From positions 248,001-312,000 of the forward strand of contig CAWJHQ010000013.1 in the NCBI GenBank assembly GCA_963842775.1: 64,000 nt of DNA, read 5' to 3'. Shown here one piece after another: positions 29,182-37,987 of the stretch. Source of the DNA: R-RK-3 sp963842775. GTDB lineage: Bacteria; Pseudomonadota; Alphaproteobacteria; Rhizobiales; Rhodomicrobiaceae. The notes beneath the pieces were generated by a model, which was not told the origin of the DNA, made no database searches, and worked only from the letters and a program-made list of their open reading frames with translations. A program made the translations under genes and the position numbers. Within the stretch, counting starts at the first letter, position 1; every line of letters starts with the position of its first letter.

Positions 29182-30108
29182 ATGCAGCGCCATGTTGCAC
29201 TGCCGAAAGTCAAAAACGAGGCAAGCCGAACCGAGCTGTCCGGGCTTGCGGCGGGCCTTGTGGGGGTTGTCATTTTCGGGCTGACGCTGCCGATGACCCA
29301 TATTGCGCTTGAGGGGTTTGACCGCTATTTCATCGGCATAGGCCGCGCAATCCCGGCCGCGCTTGTCGCCGCGCTGATACTGGCGATCACCCGCCAGCCG
29401 GTGCCGGGCAGGGAGAGCTGGTGGCCGCTCGCGGTGGTGAGCATAGGCTGCATTTTCGGCTTCCCGCTCTTTGCCACCGCGGCGATGGAGCAACTGCCGG
29501 CGGCGCATGGCGGCGTGATCCTTGCCGTGCTGCCGCTCGCCACCGCGATGGCCGGCGCGCTGATGGACGGTGAGCGTCCTTCGGTGGGCTTCTGGGTGAC
29601 CGGGGTCGCGGGTTCGCTTCTGGTCTTCGCCTTCGCGGTGATCGAAGCCGGCGGCTTTACCTTCCAGATGGGTGACCTGCTGCTTGTCGCGGCGACGGTC
29701 GGGGCGGCGATAGGATATGCGCAGAGCGGCATTCTGGCGCGGCAGCTTGGCGGCTGGCAGGTCGTTTCATGGGCGCTGGTTTTCAGCCTGCCGTTTTCGC
29801 TGCTTGCGGTCCTGCTTTTCGCGGGACCGGTGACCTGGAACGCGCCGGCAGGCGCATGGCTCGGCTTCTTCTATGTCTCGCTGATGAGCCAGTTTTTCGC
29901 GTTTTTCTTTTGGAACACGGGGCTGGCGCTTGCCGGCACCGCCAAAACCGGGCAGCTTCAGCTCTTGCAACCCTTCGTCACACTGATCGCGTCCTATTTT
30001 ATCCTGGGTGAAGCGGTGAGCTGGCGCCATGCCGGTTTTGCGCTGGCGGTGGTCGCCATCGTCGCGCTCGGGCGGCAATTGCGCGTGGAAAGGCCTGAAA
30101 ACGCATGA
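29182..30108 (+). CDS. EamA/DMT-family transporter
   Basis: About 308 residues with ten predicted membrane helices in two EamA repeats (GLAAGLVGVVIFGLTLPMTH in the first; MGDLLLVAATVGAAIGYAQS in the second; ending GFALAVVAIVALGRQ). Transports an unknown metabolite, probably outward. ATG 29182 is preferred because GGAGGA lies 4 bp upstream; an ATG 15 bp earlier lacks one. It overlaps the thioesterase gene by four bases. Confidence 0.85.
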   Translation: MQRHVALPKVKNEASRTELSGLAAGLVGVVIFGLTLPMTHIALEGFDRYFIGIGRAIPAALVAALILAITRQPVPGRESWWPLAVVSIGCIFGFPLFATAAMEQLPAAHGGVILAVLPLATAMAGALMDGERPSVGFWVTGVAGSLLVFAFAVIEAGGFTFQMGDLLLVAATVGAAIGYAQSGILARQLGGWQVVSWALVFSLPFSLLAVLLFAGPVTWNAPAGAWLGFFYVSLMSQFFAFFFWNTGLALAGTAKTGQLQLLQPFVTLIASYFILGEAVSWRHAGFALAVVAIVALGRQLRVERPENA

Positions 30109-30557
30109 ATGCGCAGAGCGAACGCAAAGCTTTCGGCAATCGCGGCGATTACCGTCATTTCCTGCCGATCGTGACACGCTGGATGGATAATGACCTCTAT
30201 GGCCACATCAACAATGTCGTCTATTACTCCTTCTTCGACACGGTGGTGAACCGCTATCTGATCGAGGGCGGCTTCCTTGATCCGGCGCGTAGCGAAGTGA
30301 TCGGCCTCGTCGTCGAAACCGGGTGCCGCTATGCCAAGGCCGTGGCCTTCCCCGAGCCGGTGACGGCGGGCTTGCGCGTGGCGCATATGGGCAAGAGCTC
30401 TGTGCGCTACGAAGTGGCTCTGTTTCGCGGCGATGAGGACGACGCGGCCGCCGAGGGGCATTTCATCCATGTCTATGTGGAGCGCGCCACCCGCCGTCCG
30501 ACGCCGCTTCCGGAGGCGCTGCGCAATCTGCTGACGCCGTTGCTTGTCGCCCGTTGA
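30105..30557 (+). CDS. acyl-CoA thioesterase, 4HBT hot-dog family
   Basis: A 150-residue protein with the active-site segment VTRWMDNDLYGHINNVVYY, the Asp/His pattern of 4-hydroxybenzoyl-CoA-thioesterase-like enzymes, followed by VVETGCRYAKAVAFPEPV. It hydrolyses an acyl-CoA of unknown chain type. The start overlaps the transporter stop (ATGA), so the two are translationally coupled. Confidence 0.85.
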   Translation: MNAQSERKAFGNRGDYRHFLPIVTRWMDNDLYGHINNVVYYSFFDTVVNRYLIEGGFLDPARSEVIGLVVETGCRYAKAVAFPEPVTAGLRVAHMGKSSVRYEVALFRGDEDDAAAEGHFIHVYVERATRRPTPLPEALRNLLTPLLVAR

Positions 30558-30642
30558 CCCCCGCGTCGTGCCGCTATTGCGTTAGGAACGCATGCGCCAG
30601 CTTGACAGCTAGGTCTTCCGAGACGAGCGCAGCGAGATCAAA

Positions 30643-30876
30643 ATGGCAACGAATCATGAAAATGGTCCGGCCGTTCGGCCAACTCCCGAAAAGGGCGCGG
30701 AAGATGCCGACCTTGTGCCTCGCCCGGACAACATCGGACAGAGCCGTCGATGGCGGCGCGATGACAAGGATGCGACCGCAGCGGAACGCGGCGGCTATGG
30801 TAATGAGGAGAGCCAACACTCGACGCAGCAAGGCTGGCCTGACCCTGGCAGCCCTCCTGGCTCGGGAAACTCATAG
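30643..30876 (+). CDS. small hydrophilic hypothetical protein
   Basis: A 77-residue frame rich in Gly, Ser, Pro, Asp and Gln (RPDNIGQSRRWRRDDKDATA, then a Ser/Pro/Gly tail), predicted disordered. No good Shine-Dalgarno is visible. A minus-strand frame at 30574-30831 overlaps it. I list it because the composition is unlike random antisense sequence, but it may not be a gene. From 30877 to 31069 I see nothing. Confidence 0.3.
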   Translation: MATNHENGPAVRPTPEKGAEDADLVPRPDNIGQSRRWRRDDKDATAAERGGYGNEESQHSTQQGWPDPGSPPGSGNS

Positions 30877-31069
30877 GCCAAGCTTCGATCCGCGCTTCTG
30901 TCACCTCCTGTCGGCAAGTGAAAGCAGCAAGGCGCATCCCAAGTCGAATATGCCATTGACGACAAAAGCGATGGCGAAGCGCGCGCCATGGTCTATGGTT
31001 CGCGCGCATGAGCGATCGTCGATCTGTTCATCGGGGGGAGTCGCCAAACTGGATTGACGTGCCCTCGCT

Positions 31070-31699
31070 TCAGGCTTCGGCAGCGGCCGCCAATTCGTGA
31101 TCGCGGGCTTCCGTTCGCTGGAGCGCCGGACGCATTGCGAGGCGCCCCGTATAGGCCTCGAATTCGGGCCGCTTGGGTATGACGCCGAACATCATCCCGT
31201 AGCGCAATGTGGAACCCAGCACGACGTCGGCGGCGCTGAACCGGTCGCCCAGCAGGTAGTCTCCCTGCGAAACCGCCTGGGATGCTGTGTCCATCACCGT
31301 GTCGAAATCGCCATAGCCGACCGTGCTGGCCGGGATGGGTGGGCGTTGGAACGCCTTGTCCGACATGGCCGGCTCGATGCAGCTCGGACTGAAGAACATC
31401 CAACGGAAATAGGTGCCGCGCGCCGGGTCGCCGATCGCAGGGGCGAGGCCGGCAGCGGGAAACGCATCGGCCAGGTAGCAGCAGATCGCACCCGCTTCGG
31501 TGACGACAGTGTCCCCATGCTTGATCGCAGGTACCTTGCCCATGGGATTGATGGCCAGATATTCGGGCGACTTCTGCGAGCCCTTTTTAAGGTTGAGCTG
31601 CTCCATCTTATAAGGCACACCCAGCTCCTCGAGCATCCACAGAACGATGCCGGAGCGGCTATGCGGCGCGTAATAGAAGACGAGATCCTGATCAGCCAT
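31070..31699 (-). CDS. glutathione S-transferase
   Basis: A 209-residue soluble GST. The thioredoxin-like N-terminal domain has LVFYYAPHSRSGIVLWMLEE and the cis-Pro region MGKVPAIKHGDTVVTEAGAI, in which Glu-Ala/Ser binds glutathione. The helical C-terminal domain contains DYLLGDRFSAADVVLGS, the GST N-capping box. It has a Ser/Tyr-type N-terminal region. The substrate is unknown. It lies 75 bp downstream of the ialB-like gene on the same strand but behind a terminator. Confidence 0.88.
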   Translation of the reverse strand: MADQDLVFYYAPHSRSGIVLWMLEELGVPYKMEQLNLKKGSQKSPEYLAINPMGKVPAIKHGDTVVTEAGAICCYLADAFPAAGLAPAIGDPARGTYFRWMFFSPSCIEPAMSDKAFQRPPIPASTVGYGDFDTVMDTASQAVSQGDYLLGDRFSAADVVLGSTLRYGMMFGVIPKRPEFEAYTGRLAMRPALQRTEARDHELAAAAEA

Positions 31700-31725
31700 T
31701 GAGATGTCATCCCAGAAAATGAAAA

Positions 31726-31750
31726 ACCGGCTGCCGCGAAGGCAGCCGGT
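31726..31750 (-). terminator. Rho-independent terminator of the ialB-like gene
   Basis: Read on the minus strand: CCGGCTGCC, TTCG tetraloop, CGGCAGCCGG, then TTTTTC. It lies 25 bp after the ialB-like stop and before the GST start. Confidence 0.85.
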
Positions 31751-31774
31751 AGCAGCATTCCGATTAGAATGCTT

Positions 31775-32540
31775 TTACTGCTGCTTCGTTGCGGGCTGTC
31801 CCTTGACGGCGCCATCTTCCTTCGCCTTCTTGGCGAGTTCGATCTGGCGCTCGCGGATCGCGACCATCAGACGCTTGCGGGCTTCCTTGTATTTCTCATT
31901 GTCGACCGGCTTGCCTGCATAAGCCTTATCGAAGCCGTTAAGTGGTACGGGAAAGCCGATCGCCTTGCCGGCGAGATTGATTGCCGCGACGACGACCTGC
32001 TTGCCCTTGTTCATCTGGTCTATGACAGCCTGCGTTGCCTCGCCCTCGGCCGTGCAGCCTGCCGCGTGGCAAAGCGTGAACTGCAGCTTGACCGGCTCGC
32101 CCTCGTCAACCTTCACCTGCACGCCGGGCGGCAGCGCCATGCCGAGCGGCACCATGACCATGAGGGCCTTCTTGTCCTGGCCTTCGACTTCGCGGATGGC
32201 TGCAGAAACGAGCACCATGCCGGTATTGCCGTCGAGACGCTCGTGATGCGTCAGGCAGACATTCAATTCCTTCTTCGGGTCGGTGATGTTCGGTGCCTTT
32301 TCGCACAGCTTCACCCAGGCGCTCTGATCCTTCGCGTCTTCGCCCTTTGTGCCTGCGCGGAGCAGCTGCTGCAGCCGCAGCCGGCTTAGCCGGTGCGGCA
32401 GGCTTCGCAGCCGCGGGCTTCTTGTCCTTATCCTGGGCAGAGACAGGACCTGCCGCCAGCCCAGCACCGATAAACAGCGCCAGCGCCAAAAATCCAGCAC
32501 GCGCGCCCAATCCCTTATCTGTCACTCGCATTCCATACAT
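31775..32540 (-). CDS. exported IalB-family protein (one-base frameshift)
   Basis: Signal peptide (ARAGFLALALFIGAGLAAGP...AQ) followed by a Lys/Pro/Ala linker. After an extra base near 32355 comes an IalB domain: WVKLCEKAPNITDPKKELNV, CLTHHERLDGNTGMVLVSAA, MVMVPLGMALPPGVQVKVDE and LQFTLCHAAGCTAEG. The two Cys pairs fit the family's disulphides. IalB was named from Bartonella invasion but is widespread in free-living alphaproteobacteria, so no virulence role is implied. The C-terminal tail is Lys/Glu-rich (KEDGAVKGQPATKQQ). Start at MYGMRVTDKG. Confidence 0.8.
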
Positions 32541-32927
32541 TGTCGTTGACCTTTCACTTCGCATGCCGGCGCAGGTCTATCAATGAGACCTACGGTTCCC
32601 AAACCCCCAACGGGCCAGTTGGAGCCTCAATCGCTCGCGCGTTCCCCAGAGCCCTCGGCTTGGCAGTCACAATGCTCAAGTATGTGGCGTGGAACCATTC
32701 AAATAAGGCATTCCCATGACAGGTGCGCATTACAACAGCCCAGTCCACAGCTCCCCAATGAGAGATCGGCAGCGGAACAGCCCCCTCCCAGGACGGACTT
32801 TACATATCACGCTCTCATTGGAAGGCGATAGCAAAGGGGCATCAGTAAGACAGTTTTTGCGTCAGGAAAATGTGGTATGGCGGGTGCCCTGCACAATCGG
32901 CTTCAATTGACGGATGATGATGAGGCA
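32541..32927. other. intergenic region between divergent exported-protein genes
   Basis: This stretch of 387 bp carries no convincing reading frame. It should hold the promoters of the ialB-like gene (leftward) and the solute-binding-protein gene (rightward). I could not place either with confidence. Confidence 0.5.
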
Positions 32928-34757
32928 ATGAACACCGTGTTTGCCCGGCTCAGCGCGCTTCTGTTTGCCGCCTTGGGGCCTTGCGCCCACGTGCTGCCGG
33001 CAGCCGCCGCCCCGGTCCATGCGATTGCCATGCATGGCGAGCCGAAATATCCGGCCGGCTTCAAGCACTTCGACTATGTGAACCCGGATGCGCCAAAAGG
33101 GGGCAGCGTTGCGTTCGGCGTGCTCGGCTCATTCGATAGTCTGAACCCGCTGATCGTCAAGGGCAATGCCGCGCCGGGAGTTCGCGAATTCGTCTATGAA
33201 AGCCTGCTGGGCCGCGCCAATGACGAGCCGTTCTCGCTTTACGGGCTCTTGGCCGAAAGCATCGATATGGCGGAGGACCGCTCGTCGGTCATTTTCACCC
33301 TGCGAGCCGAGGCCCGTTTTTCCGATGGAAAGCCGGTCACAATCGCGGACGTGATATTTTCGCTGGAGCTGCTGCGCGAAAAAGGGCGGCCTAATCACCG
33401 CAGCTATTATTCCAAGGTAGAGAAAATCGAGCCGCTCGGCGAGCGGGCGGTGAAGCTGATCTTCAAGCAGGATGGCGACCGGGAAATGCCGCTCATCGTC
33501 GGATTGATGCCGGTTCTGCCCAAGCATGCGGTCGATCCCGCAAAATTCGATGTGACGAGCCTTGCGCCGCCCATCGGCAGCGGCCCCTATATTCTTGCCT
33601 CGGCCGATGCGGGCAACAGCGTCGTTTATCGCCGCGACCCTAATTATTGGGGCCGCGATCTGCAGATCAATCGCGGGCGCTTCAATTTCGACGAAGTCCG
33701 CTACGATTTCTATCGCGACAGCAACGGCATGTTCGAGGCCTTCAAGAAGGGGCTGTTTCACGTCTATCGCGAGAGCGATCCCGGACGCTGGGCGCGCGAA
33801 TATGACTTCCCGGCCATCGCCGATGGACGCGTAGTGAAACAAAGCTTCGAGACCGGCTTGCCGGCCGGCATGTCGGGTCTGGTGTTCAACACTCGCCGCC
33901 CGTTCTTCGCCGATCCGCGCGTGCGCCAGGCAATCATCCTGCTCTTCGATTTCGAGTGGCAGAACAAGAACCTGCATCATGGGCTGTATGAGCGCACGCA
34001 GAGCTATTTCCATGGTTCTGAACTGTCGTCGCATGGCCGGTCAGCCACCAGCCAGGAGAGACAGCTTCTGGAGGGCTTTCCTGGCGCCGTCAGCGCGGAA
34101 GCGATGGAAGGGACCTTAAAGCAGCCGGTGACGGACGGCTCCGGCCGTGACCGGGGCAACCTGCGGCGTGCGCTGCAATTGCTGCGCGAGGCCGGCTACG
34201 AATTGAAGGATGGCAAGCTGGTGAACGTCGCGACCGGCCAGCTCGCTGGTTTCGAGTTGCTGGCGGCGACGCGCGACCAGGAGAGGCTGTTCCTTACCTT
34301 CGCGCGCGAGCTGCTCAAGGTCGGCATCGAGGTCAATATCCGGCAAGTGGATTCGGCGCAATATCAGAGCCGCAAGACCAGCTTCGGTTTCGATATGATC
34401 CAGAATAGCTGGGCGGCATCGCTGTCGCCGGGCAACGAGCAAAGCTTTCGATGGTCCTCGGAGGCGGCTGATACCGAAGGCAGCTTCAACTATGCCGGCG
34501 TGAAAAGCGCCGCCGCTGACGCAATGATCGCTGCACTGCTTGCTGCCAGGGGGCGGGAAGATTTCGTCGCATCGGTACGCGCGCTCGATCGCGTATTGAT
34601 GAGCGGCGCCTATGTTGTGCCGCTGTATCATCTGCCGGCGCAATGGGTGGCGTATTGGACGAAGCTGCGCCATCCCGAGGTGACGCCCCTGTATGGCGTT
34701 CAGATCGATTGCTGGTGGGTGGACGAAGCCGCCGCGCAGGATGGACGCGCAAAATAG
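32928..34757 (+). CDS. oligopeptide/microcin-type ABC transporter substrate-binding protein
   Basis: A family-5 extracellular solute-binding protein of about 609 residues. Signal peptide MNTVFARLSALLFAALGPCA...AAAA; mature start region MHGEPKYPAGFKHFDYVNPD; then GGSVAFGVLGSFDSLNP, FTLRAEARFSDGKPVTIADV and GSGPYILAS. The PKYP..F.HFDYVNPDAPKGG signature is typical of YejA-like proteins that bind peptides or microcin C. No permease or ATPase genes are adjacent in the window, so it is an orphan here. ATG 32928 is chosen for the signal peptide. Confidence 0.88.
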   Translation: MNTVFARLSALLFAALGPCAHVLPAAAAPVHAIAMHGEPKYPAGFKHFDYVNPDAPKGGSVAFGVLGSFDSLNPLIVKGNAAPGVREFVYESLLGRANDEPFSLYGLLAESIDMAEDRSSVIFTLRAEARFSDGKPVTIADVIFSLELLREKGRPNHRSYYSKVEKIEPLGERAVKLIFKQDGDREMPLIVGLMPVLPKHAVDPAKFDVTSLAPPIGSGPYILASADAGNSVVYRRDPNYWGRDLQINRGRFNFDEVRYDFYRDSNGMFEAFKKGLFHVYRESDPGRWAREYDFPAIADGRVVKQSFETGLPAGMSGLVFNTRRPFFADPRVRQAIILLFDFEWQNKNLHHGLYERTQSYFHGSELSSHGRSATSQERQLLEGFPGAVSAEAMEGTLKQPVTDGSGRDRGNLRRALQLLREAGYELKDGKLVNVATGQLAGFELLAATRDQERLFLTFARELLKVGIEVNIRQVDSAQYQSRKTSFGFDMIQNSWAASLSPGNEQSFRWSSEAADTEGSFNYAGVKSAAADAMIAALLAARGREDFVASVRALDRVLMSGAYVVPLYHLPAQWVAYWTKLRHPEVTPLYGVQIDCWWVDEAAAQDGRAK

Positions 34758-34946
34758 CCGGCCTACGACGGGTGGAGGCTACCCACTCGGTCGCGGCGGC
34801 CAAGCGCCCAAACGGCCGAAACTCTTGCCCTTCCATGACGCCGGACCATATAGTCCGCCTGAACAGCCGGAGCAGACACCGCCTGCGGCAGCCATCCGGG
34901 CGCGCGCCATGGGGGAGCGGGCGATCCGGCAACGGGGAATATTACC

Positions 34947-35123
34947 ATGCGGCTCACTCCGCCAACGAGTGGCACATTCACGATATCGATCCTGCTCGCC
35001 GTGCTGGCGATTATCGGCCAGTTCGTGCATATGGTGTCGAATTACATTCCGATCAGCATGTTCTGGGTGGCAATCGTCGCCTATGTCGTGCTGTTCCTGG
35101 GCAATGTCGTACGCGGGTTTTAG
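34947..35123 (+). CDS. very small two-helix membrane protein
   Basis: ATG 34947 to TAG 35121-35123, 58 residues: MRLTPPTSGTF, then hydrophobic segments ISILLAVLAIIGQFVHMV and SMFWVAIVAYVVLFLGNVV, ending RGF. Two membrane helices separated by SNYIPI. A GGGGAA lies a few bases upstream of the start. Unknown function. It is followed 93 bp later by the sugar-isomerase-like gene. Confidence 0.55.
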   Translation: MRLTPPTSGTFTISILLAVLAIIGQFVHMVSNYIPISMFWVAIVAYVVLFLGNVVRGF

Positions 35124-35216
35124 CAGCGCTGCGCTGGCCGTTCTCGCGACGCGTATAGCTCGCCACATTTCCGGCGGGCGCGAGCGCCACCAATTCGATC
35201 ACACGGAGTGAATGGC

Positions 35217-36131
35217 ATGACCGTACGCGGCTACAGCATCGGCTATTCGCTGCCGAATGACGAGGACTATGCGCTCGCCAAACTCGGCCCGGCGCTGGAC
35301 CAGGCTGCGGAACTTGGCGTGGACTATGTCGAAATTGCTCTCTACGGCTTGGATCTGGTCGCTAATGGCCGCCTCCTGAGCGAGCGGGTGAAGCGCGTTA
35401 AGGCGCTGACCGCGGATCGGCCGTTCGGCTATACAATTCATGGGCCGCTCCGCCTCAATCTCATGGACGGCACCGAACGCGCCGAGACGCATAAGGCGGT
35501 GCTCAAAGCGCATCTGGAGATCGCGGCGGAGCTTGGCGGTGCGCATTTCGTTGCCCATGCGGGGCGCTACGCGGCGAACGAACGCGGTGAATTCGAGGCC
35601 GGATGCGCGCGCCAGCGAGATGCTCTCGCCGAGGCCGGCGATTATGCCAAAGCCCATGGGATCATCATCGCGGTGGAGAATTTGTTCGGTTTGCAGGGCG
35701 GCCACGAAACGCTCTTGCCATCACGGCTCGCCGCCGAGATCGAAGCAATCGGCCATCCCGCCATTCGTGCCTGCCTAGACTTCTCCCACGCCTTTCTTGA
35801 GACAACCCGCGTCGGCGCGGATTTCCTGGCCGAGGCGGCGGCCCTTGCACCGCTGGCGAAGCATCTTCACATCCATAATTCATTCGGGAAATTGTGGCCA
35901 TTATCACCCAACCACCGCGCGGAGCGGCTTGCTTACGGCCTGGGCGACCTGCACTTACCCATCGGACTTGGCTCGATCCCCTGGGACGCGCTGATGGAAC
36001 GCTGCAGCTTTCCCGAAGACGCTATATTCATTCACGAACTCGCGCCGCCCTATTGGGCTGATTTGGGTACCGCGGTGGAAAAGACGCGCGCACTGGCCGC
36101 GCGGGCAAAAATCGGCGGCTCTGTCAGCTAG
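35217..36131 (+). CDS. sugar-phosphate isomerase/epimerase-like TIM-barrel protein
   Basis: About 304 residues of the xylose-isomerase-like/AP-endonuclease-2 fold. Motifs typical of metal-binding strands are HGPLRLNLMDG, HFVAHAGRYA, IIIAVENLFGLQGG (Glu ligand), IRACLDFSHAFLE (Asp and His) and HLHIHNSFGK, with FIHELAPPYW near the end. The reaction is not determined by the family. ATG 35217 is chosen over GTG 35208 because of the spacing from ACGGAG. Confidence 0.8.
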   Translation: MTVRGYSIGYSLPNDEDYALAKLGPALDQAAELGVDYVEIALYGLDLVANGRLLSERVKRVKALTADRPFGYTIHGPLRLNLMDGTERAETHKAVLKAHLEIAAELGGAHFVAHAGRYAANERGEFEAGCARQRDALAEAGDYAKAHGIIIAVENLFGLQGGHETLLPSRLAAEIEAIGHPAIRACLDFSHAFLETTRVGADFLAEAAALAPLAKHLHIHNSFGKLWPLSPNHRAERLAYGLGDLHLPIGLGSIPWDALMERCSFPEDAIFIHELAPPYWADLGTAVEKTRALAARAKIGGSVS

Positions 36132-36481
36132 CGCGCTGTGAAACCAGGGCGCCTCCCGCGATCAGCAGCGCAATACCGGCGAAATGCTGAAAGGTGGGCG
36201 GTTCCTTGAGTATAGGTTGTGCTGAATACGACGAACACGGTGAGCGTGATCACTTCCTGCAACTCGGCCGCCGATTAGACCTGATGGCCGATGCGGTTGG
36301 CTGGCGCCGCAAGCCAATATTCAAAAAAGGCGATGCCCCAACTCACCATTACTGCCATGGCCAGCGGCGCTGCCCTGTAGTTCAGGTGCCCGTACCAGGC
36401 GAAAGTCATGAAGATGTTTGAGCACAGGAGAAGAAGAATCGGCGCCGCATACGGCCAGAACGGTTGCACTGCCACTGCCAA
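36125..36481 (-). pseudogene. DMT-family protein of the DUF486 type, disrupted
   Basis: On the minus strand: PILLLLCSNIFMTFAWYGHL and MVSWGIAFFEYWLAAPANRI are diagnostic of DUF486 membrane proteins. It then hits an in-frame TAA where Tyr is expected, continues AAELQEVITLTVFVVFSTTY (three residues shorter than usual), changes frame near 36213 and ends FQHFAGIALLIAGGALV. No clean ATG is seen; TTG or GTG codons near 36475-36481 may be used. The stop, frameshift and small deletion make it a probable pseudogene, or an error-rich stretch. Confidence 0.65.
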
Positions 36482-36501
36482 TTACGACGCCCTATTCCAC
36501 A

Positions 36502-36654
36502 TCACTCCTTTACCGAAATCTGCGCGAGCGGCGCCTGTACCGTTTCGATAGTCAGCTTATCCTGAAGATTTTTCGAGTTGGGTTCCACGCTCAACGCAAA
36601 CAGACCCAGGAACATCGCCATGACGGCGATGCAGGCAGCGAGGATGCCGTACAT
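36502..36654 (-). CDS. very small membrane-anchored protein
   Basis: A 50-residue frame beginning MYGILAACIAVMAMFLGLFA, one membrane helix, then a hydrophilic tail with SVEPNSKNLQDK and VQAPLAQISVKE. A good Shine-Dalgarno, GGGAGA, lies 9 bp upstream of the ATG. The tail after the helix would face the periplasm. I do not recognise it. Confidence 0.55.
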   Translation of the reverse strand: MYGILAACIAVMAMFLGLFALSVEPNSKNLQDKLTIETVQAPLAQISVKE

Positions 36655-36988
36655 TTTTATGATTCTCCCAATCGTGCCGTCCTAAGCGCCGAAACTAAAT
36701 TCTTATGGTTTACAAAACGCTTAAAATCCCCCAGGCGCATCGGTTTTATGGACATGTTAACGAATTCGCAAGCGGTGGGTTTCGCGGATGTGCAAGAATA
36801 TTGCCGCCATGGCCGCGCGGCCACGGGAGCCCCGCGATTCCCGCGCCTCCAAATCCCGCCTTTGCCCCCCATCAACAGCCGGCCACGGCGGATTATTCGG
36901 ACGCCCCGCCGATGGCGCGAATATCATCGGAATGTGACCTGGCCCGCCGCATCGGCCATGATAGAATCCCGCCACCCGAGGAGCGCGC

Positions 36989-37987
36989 ATGAGCCAGCCC
37001 GACACCCTTGCCCCTGAGACGCCGGCCGTTCAGCCGTTCCCGAAGTTTGCCCATCCCGATATCACCGCCAAGGGCGAGACCCGCGCCAGCGTCCGCCTCG
37101 ACCATCTGGAGACGCTCTGGATCAATACGGGCAGCCTCTGCAATATCGAATGCGCCAATTGCTACATCGAATCCGGCCCGAAAAACGACCGCCTCGCCTA
37201 TATCAGCACCGCCGAAGCGGTGGCCTTCTTCGACGAGATCGCGGCGCTTCGCCTGGGCACGTCGGAGATCGGCTTCACCGGCGGCGAGCCGTTCATGAAC
37301 AACGACATCATCGCGATGGCGGACGCGGCCCTGGCGCGCGGCTTCCGCGTGCTGATGCTGACCAACGCCATGGTGCCGATGCAGCGCCCGCGCATGAAGC
37401 AGGGATTGCTTGGCCTGAGAGACACTTACGGCGACCGGCTGACCGTGCGTGTGAGCCTCGATCATTACACGCCGGAGCTGCATGAGAAGGAGCGCGGCGC
37501 GGAAAGCTGGGCCCCCGCGCTCGCCGGGACCGACTGGCTGGCGCAAAACGGCTTCAAGCTGGCGATCTGCGGACGCACCTGCTGGCACGAAAGCGAGGCG
37601 GACGCCCGCGCCGGATTTGCCGCGCTGTTCGCGGAACGCGGCTGGCCGGTCGACGCCTCCCATCCGGCCGAGCTGGTGCTGCTCCCGGAGATGGACGAGC
37701 GCGTCGAGGTGCCGGAGATCACCACCGCCTGCTGGGGCATCCTCAACAAATCGCCCAGCCAGATGATGTGCGCGTCCAGCCGCATGGTGGTGAAGCGGCG
37801 CGGCGCGGACAAGCCGGTCGTGCTGCCCTGCACGCTGCTGCCCTATATCGAGGCCTTCGAGATGGGATCGACGCTCGCCGACGCCGCGAAGGCCGACGGC
37901 GGCATGTTCGACGCCGGCGCGGTGAAGCTGTGTCACCGGCATTGCGCGAAGTTTTGCGTGCTCGGCGGGGGAAGCTGCTCGGCTTGA
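36989..37987 (+). CDS. radical SAM protein with C-terminal cysteine cluster
   Basis: A 332-residue protein with the iron-sulphur motif CNIECANCY (CxxxCxxC), preceded by LETLWINTGSLCN. Further radical SAM elements are EIGFTGGEPFMNN (GGE motif) and VRVSLDHYTPELHE. Additional Cys occur at ICGRTCWHES, TTACWGIL, LPCTLLPY and the end CHRHCAKFCVLGGGSC, suggesting an auxiliary cluster of the SPASM/twitch type. Substrate unknown; no precursor-peptide gene is evident next to it. The gene is solitary. Confidence 0.85.
   Translation: MSQPDTLAPETPAVQPFPKFAHPDITAKGETRASVRLDHLETLWINTGSLCNIECANCYIESGPKNDRLAYISTAEAVAFFDEIAALRLGTSEIGFTGGEPFMNNDIIAMADAALARGFRVLMLTNAMVPMQRPRMKQGLLGLRDTYGDRLTVRVSLDHYTPELHEKERGAESWAPALAGTDWLAQNGFKLAICGRTCWHESEADARAGFAALFAERGWPVDASHPAELVLLPEMDERVEVPEITTACWGILNKSPSQMMCASSRMVVKRRGADKPVVLPCTLLPYIEAFEMGSTLADAAKADGGMFDAGAVKLCHRHCAKFCVLGGGSCSA

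Noticed and set aside
31775..32540. IalB-like protein as a virulence factor
   Set aside because: IalB-family proteins are widespread in non-pathogenic alphaproteobacteria, and nothing else in the window points to pathogenicity.
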